Of a stretch of DNA of 64,000 bases, positions 59,332 through 64,000 are shown in pieces. Numbering within the stretch: the stretch's first letter is position 1; each line of letters starts with the position of its first letter. Below the pieces are notes generated by a model. The model worked only from the letters and a program-made list of their open reading frames with translations. It did not search any database and was not told the origin of the DNA. Made by a program: the position numbers and the translations under genes. Source of the stretch: Paragordius varius (Eukaryota; Nematomorpha); assembly GCA_964247055.1 (NCBI GenBank), contig OZ176052.1:9796001-9860000 (forward strand), written 5' to 3'.

Positions 59332-60750
59332 ATTGTATATTATTTATAGTTAAATAATCCCCTCTTTGTCACCAAATGGAATTGGTTCTCATTTAACACG
59401 CTGCCATCCAAAAATAACTCATCCTTTAATAAATTATAAATTAAACTTTATTTATTATGTTATCGTTGATAAAAGGTTTTCTATGAGGTTGTGTTTAAGA
59501 TCACAATATATTTTGTAAATATTGAATTCAAATATTAAAAAAATGAGAGCGATTTTTCGGAGAAATGTTTAAAAAATATTAAATTTTTATTGAGTCGAAT
59601 TTGGGGATATCTTGTCAGTTCTTTAAAACTAAGGTGAGGAATTTTCAATTGACCATTGTGTCATGCTTGTAAAAATTATATTTTCACGTGTCGAAGATTA
59701 AGCCTTTCTCAGATTATTTTATCATCTCATGGGAAAATGTGTATAATAATTGTAAAACTTTTTAACAAAAAAACTAATATACTTGATAAAATGAAAGGTC
59801 ATTTAGTCTCAAATCACACCAAAACTTAATGATCGTAAATATCTACTATAATTAAATGCAGTCAATATAACCGGCATGAAAAATTATATGATTGAACCCA
59901 AACCAAAACAGTTTGAATTCCACACAATTTTAACTGGTTTAGGATAAAATAGTTTGCCTGTTTTATTATCGTTCGGGAAATATTTTACGATTTTAATTTT
60001 CATCCAATTGTTTGAAAGCGTTCTGATTTAATCATTTTAACAGCGCCACGCCATCTGTTACCACTCCCTAAGACAAGTCCTATTAAACTTTGTTTTGCAT
60101 TTGTAACCTTCATATTTTGTCCACCGCTAAATAATGTTTTCAGGAAATATATTTTTTTTTCAATTAAACCCCAACTCTAGCATACAACATAATTATCCAA
60201 TGCTGCACTAAATCATGATGTTGTTAAGTATTATCGTTAGTCCCACAACTTAAAAAATAGTTTGAAACACAATCCCTTTTAGCAAAAAAAATGGCTGAGA
60301 AAAATCAAACAACAAAATAATATCTACTTAGGATTAGATGAACTGATCCAATTTAAAACATAGGTGTAATTCTGTTTTTACACATAAGAATAGAATATCC
60401 AACACAATATGCTCCAATATAAAAAAATGATGATAATACTTAAATAAGCCTACCAATGACGACCGACATAAATTTAGTTCCCCGAGATTATGAAAAAATA
60501 TATGTTTTGGGGGGCAAATATATTAGCTGTTTTAATTATAAGAAAAGTAGCTATGAGTGTAAAGTAAAAAGTGTCTAAATATGGAAAATAAAAGAGTAAT
60601 TTCATTCGTGACTTGGAAAATATCTGGTTAAGATAGTATGTTAGCCGCATTCAATATATGGCAGTTTTCTAAGTTTTATCTGGATCGAAGCTTATGAAAG
60701 CGTTAGAAATTTAAAATAAACAACTTTTAGACATGACCTTTTCAGTGAAT

Positions 60751-60797
<47 letters not shown>

Positions 60798-61668
60798 GTA
60801 AAATAGGTAAAATTCAAGTTAAATTTTTATTTTGCATGAATACAATTCAATATTATTGCTTAGTCAATAGTAGTAGTTATTATACGACAATGGTGAGTTC
60901 CAACCAAGGCTTGAAAAATAATCATAGTTATATCAAGATATGAAATATGGGGGATGAAAACTATATCCTAAGAGGGGCTTATATATAAAACGTTGGGGAG
61001 CAATCTTATTACCTAGTGAGTCCACTAATCTCATAACATTAATAATATCGGATACATTGAAAAAAAGTTTATGAATACTGTTGACCTTTATATTTCGATC
61101 CTTTATTAAAGAAAAAAAACTAACTTTTCCTTTACATATTTTACTTGAACTTTAATGCGTGTATCTTACAACATTAAGGCATGGATGCGAAATATTTATA
61201 GATAAAAATTAGATATATAAGATAAATTCATCTTTTAAACCCGTTAAAAAAAATTTTTAATTGGACTTTTACGGCAAATTTTTTTACTAAGGAATAGATA
61301 TTACTAAAATAAATCAAGGATGGCCTTGTAGATACTATTTGTAATATTGCCTCATTTCGTATTAGGTTTATTATATTTGCTAATACAAATGATGAAATGT
61401 AATCAAATAAGCATAAAGCGTATTTTACATTAGCATAAAAAACACCCCCTTTTTTGATTGGCTTCATTTAGCAGTGAAAGGTTAAACCTCTTTTTATTTA
61501 CATCATGCATATGTTTGTAAACATTTACGACGTTATATAACAAATTTGTGTTTTATTTGCTAATACATAATAATTTTCGTGCGATTTTATTTTTAATATT
61601 CCACGTATTTTATTTACCTGAATAACATAAATCTTTTCCAATCCAATTAATAACCTGCATCTCATATC
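59325..61668. other. Intergenic region upstream of aldolase
   Basis: No exon is recognised. It holds a second long (AT)n tract (60757-60793). The last few hundred bases should include the aldolase promoter and 5' UTR, but no motif stands out. The minus-strand frame 61228-61467 has no protein features. Confidence 0.5.
60757..60793. repeat. (AT)n microsatellite
   Basis: An alternating AT run of about 37 bases, some 0.9 kb upstream of the aldolase ATG. Confidence 0.95.
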
Positions 61669-63924
61669 ATGACTCAAATTGCTTATTTATCAACTGAGAA
61701 AAAAGCTGAATTGTCGCGCATTGCTAATGAAATCGTGAAAAAGGGCAAAGGGATTCTCGCAGCCGATGAAAGCACGGGTAAATTTTAATTTTTTCTACTC
61801 ATTTTTAACAGTTCTTTTTTATTCCAAGGCTTAATTTATAGCATTCAGGCTTATATAGATGAGTCGCAAAAATTTTCCAATTATATTACCGTTTAAGATT
61901 ATAATCAATCAAATTCGAACTAAATTTTGTAATTTACACATGGGAAGGTCATATTGAAATATCCCTTTTTGTTTTGAGTCCAACAGCACTGTTCCAGTTC
62001 TCCTCCTTCCATTTCCATCAAAATTATTAGCAATTCCATATTACTTCAAATTTTGTATTCTTATATAATATTAAAATCATAATGAATTGGATTTATAATA
62101 AAAATTCCTAAATTGATTTTAGCACTCTTTAAAATGACTATTCAGAATTCTAGCCGAATTCAAGAAAAATCATCAAAATGCAGTGTTTTTTGTTAATATA
62201 TTTAAATGTGTTGTAATTGTCCATTTTTGCAATTGCTATAATTTCAAGGTCACAAATATCAACATTTTAATATGTTTATGAAATAATGAAAAACAACGCG
62301 TTTTGGCACAAATTATAATTGTATAAAACCGTTTTAAAAACCGCGCATATACAAGTGTTTGCAGTCTGTTTTGTCAAGGTTTGCAATCGATTTAAATTAA
62401 TTGTCAAAAAAAAAAATTTAACGAATGCATTTGGTTTATAAGAGCTCAAATAGAAAGATTTTCCTTTATCGGTTTAATCATATTTTGTAATGTCTCCATT
62501 ATAACTATAAAATTTATTGTGGCTGAATTAAAACTGTTATAGAGATGGTTTTACACTAGTTTTAATGGTATAGAAAATTTACTTAACTCTTTATTTAAAA
62601 AAATTCTAAAAAAAACTAAAAACCATCATATTCCTTTCAATTTTTTATTTTTATAAACAGGTACAATGGGTAAAAGATTGGCCAAAATAAATGTTGAAAA
62701 TACGGAAAATAATCGAAGACTTTTCCGCCAACTTTTGTTCACTTGTCCGAGTGTGATGGCAGATTCCATTAGTGCCGTTATTCTATTCCACGAAACTTTG
62801 TATCAATCGGCCGATGATGGAACACCATTTGTTAAATTGTTACAAGATAAAGGTAATCATGGTTTAATACACAAACATTGGATTATTTTATTTTTTATTA
62901 TATTTATAATTTTAGGTATTATACCTGGCATAAAAGTTGATAAGGGTACAGTCATCCTTGGTGGTACAGATGAAGAAACTACAACACAAGGTATTTATTT
63001 ATTAAATCAAAAACAGATTAATTATTTTTACAAAATTTTAATTAATCTTTCAATTCAGTTTTTTATAAATATAAAATTTTTTAATAAATATACCACCAAG
63101 GTTTGGATGGGTTGGCCGAAAGATGTGCCCAATATTATAAGGACGGTTGTCGCTTTGCTAAGTGGAGATGTGTCCTTAAAATTGGTCCACACACTCCCAC
63201 ACAATTAGCTATCATGGAAAATGCCAATGTTTTAGCTCGTTATGCTAGCATTTGTCAACAGGTTTATATACCAAAACTATTTTAATGTACCTGTGGGCTC
63301 CCTTTCACTAAAATGATCCCGGCATGGGATAAAATATGAGTCATTAGTTATATCATGACCAATTTTTGAATTTCAATATTTAATCATCAATAAAAATATT
63401 TCAATTAATTGGTGTATTATGTGGGTTCCATACTACCCACCAATTAGTAATGTATACGAAGGTTTTCTCAACTTTGAATTATTATAACTTAAAAACCTAC
63501 ATGGGAGTCCCACTGTTTGCAAAAACACGATTAATCTTAAAGATAAATTCCTCTATTTGAACATTAATATTTATCCAATATTATAAAAATGTATCCTGTA
63601 TTAAACAGAATGGATTGGTTCCCATAGTTGAACCCGAAATCTTGCCTGATGGAGATCATGATATTACTCGTTGTCAAGAAGTTACAGAAGCCGTTTTATC
63701 TGCCGTATATAAGGCTTTACAGGATCATCATGTATACTTGGAAGGAACGCTTCTAAAACCAAATATGGTAACCCCAGGGATGCAATACACCGGTCACAAC
63801 AACATAGCATCCAAAGGAATAACTAATGGGGCAACGCATAATGGAAACACAAACCTAGAAAGTCACATGATAGGCCGTGCGACTGTTGAAGCACTCCAAA
63901 GAACCGTTCCTGCCGCAGTTCCTG
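61669..63924 (+). CDS. Fructose-bisphosphate aldolase, class I, 5' part
   Basis: This glycolytic enzyme cleaves fructose-1,6-bisphosphate into dihydroxyacetone phosphate and glyceraldehyde-3-phosphate. The exons are 61669-61777, 62661-62852, 62916-62990, 63101-63261 and 63609-63924 (phases 1, 1, 1, 0, 1). The next exon lies beyond the window: the last donor is CCTG|gtatta, just where the conserved GITFLSGGQ should follow. Catalytic landmarks are present: Asp33 in LAADEST, the Lys of [20 protein letters not shown], and the Schiff-base Lys in [14 protein letters not shown]. The start fits the family length. Oddity: between MVTPG and the RTVPAAVPG segment the loop is about 19 residues longer than in vertebrate aldolases and is Asn/Gly/His-rich. 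Confidence 0.95.
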
Positions 63925-64000
63925 GTATTATCTTCATTTTAATGAATAATAGCTAAAAATCAGCGAGAGAAAAAAGTTTTTTTTGAATTTTATGACAAGT

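Noticed and set aside
59349-59450. A 29-codon frame after the long (AT)n tract (…FVTKWNWFSF…) as a last exon
   Set aside because: Its phase does not join the preceding candidate exon, and a phase-1 reading hits a stop at once.
1-64000. tRNA, rRNA or spliced-leader genes, and retroviral or Polinton copies
   Set aside because: None was recognised by eye on either strand; weak or degraded copies cannot be excluded without a covariance-model or profile search.

Overview
The window is very AT-rich eukaryotic nuclear DNA with spliced genes, long introns, many (AT)n tracts and many short inverted-repeat transposon remnants. The recognisable genes are animal: a class C (metabotropic glutamate-like) receptor, a type III sodium-phosphate cotransporter and a class I aldolase. 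Introns are mostly phase 1, from a few tens of bases to over 3 kb. One gene is built from more than 20 tiny symmetric exons behind a signal peptide, an architecture best known from flatworm micro-exon genes. I therefore lean towards a flatworm or another AT-rich spiralian, but this is inference and I cannot name the organism.

Layout. 1-2803 (+): 3' part of a class C GPCR (cysteine-rich domain plus 7TM), with one in-frame TAA just before TM1. 4017-9456 (-): five-exon gene for a 508-residue protein with two GNAT-type acetyltransferase domains. 9457-17224: intergenic, with repeats. 17225-28935 (+): complete 18-exon SLC20/PiT phosphate transporter of 812 residues, with a long serine-rich cytoplasmic loop made of eight phase-1 exons; its introns hold a 1.2-kb palindrome and a hAT-like element. 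31750-34141 (+): 3' five exons of an unrecognised gene. 35177-52859 (+): the micro-exon gene, a secreted or surface protein of about 650 residues with an N-glycan-dense duplicated exon pair, a sulfation-like Tyr/Asp exon, a glycine-zipper segment and acidic/Gln-rich tail exons; candidate further micro-exons run to about 59230. 61669-63924 (+): 5' part of fructose-bisphosphate aldolase, running off the right edge.

The introns of the micro-exon gene carry a family of fold-back elements with TATACC-like ends and tandem repeats inside the ends (37251, 45553, 48060, 50798, 57211), plus Tc1/mariner-like and hAT-like MITEs. Nothing shows the neighbouring genes acting in one pathway. I recognise no retroviral, LTR or Polinton copy, no tRNA or rRNA gene and no CRISPR array. 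All exon models were read by eye from splice signals and frame; none is supported by transcript data here.
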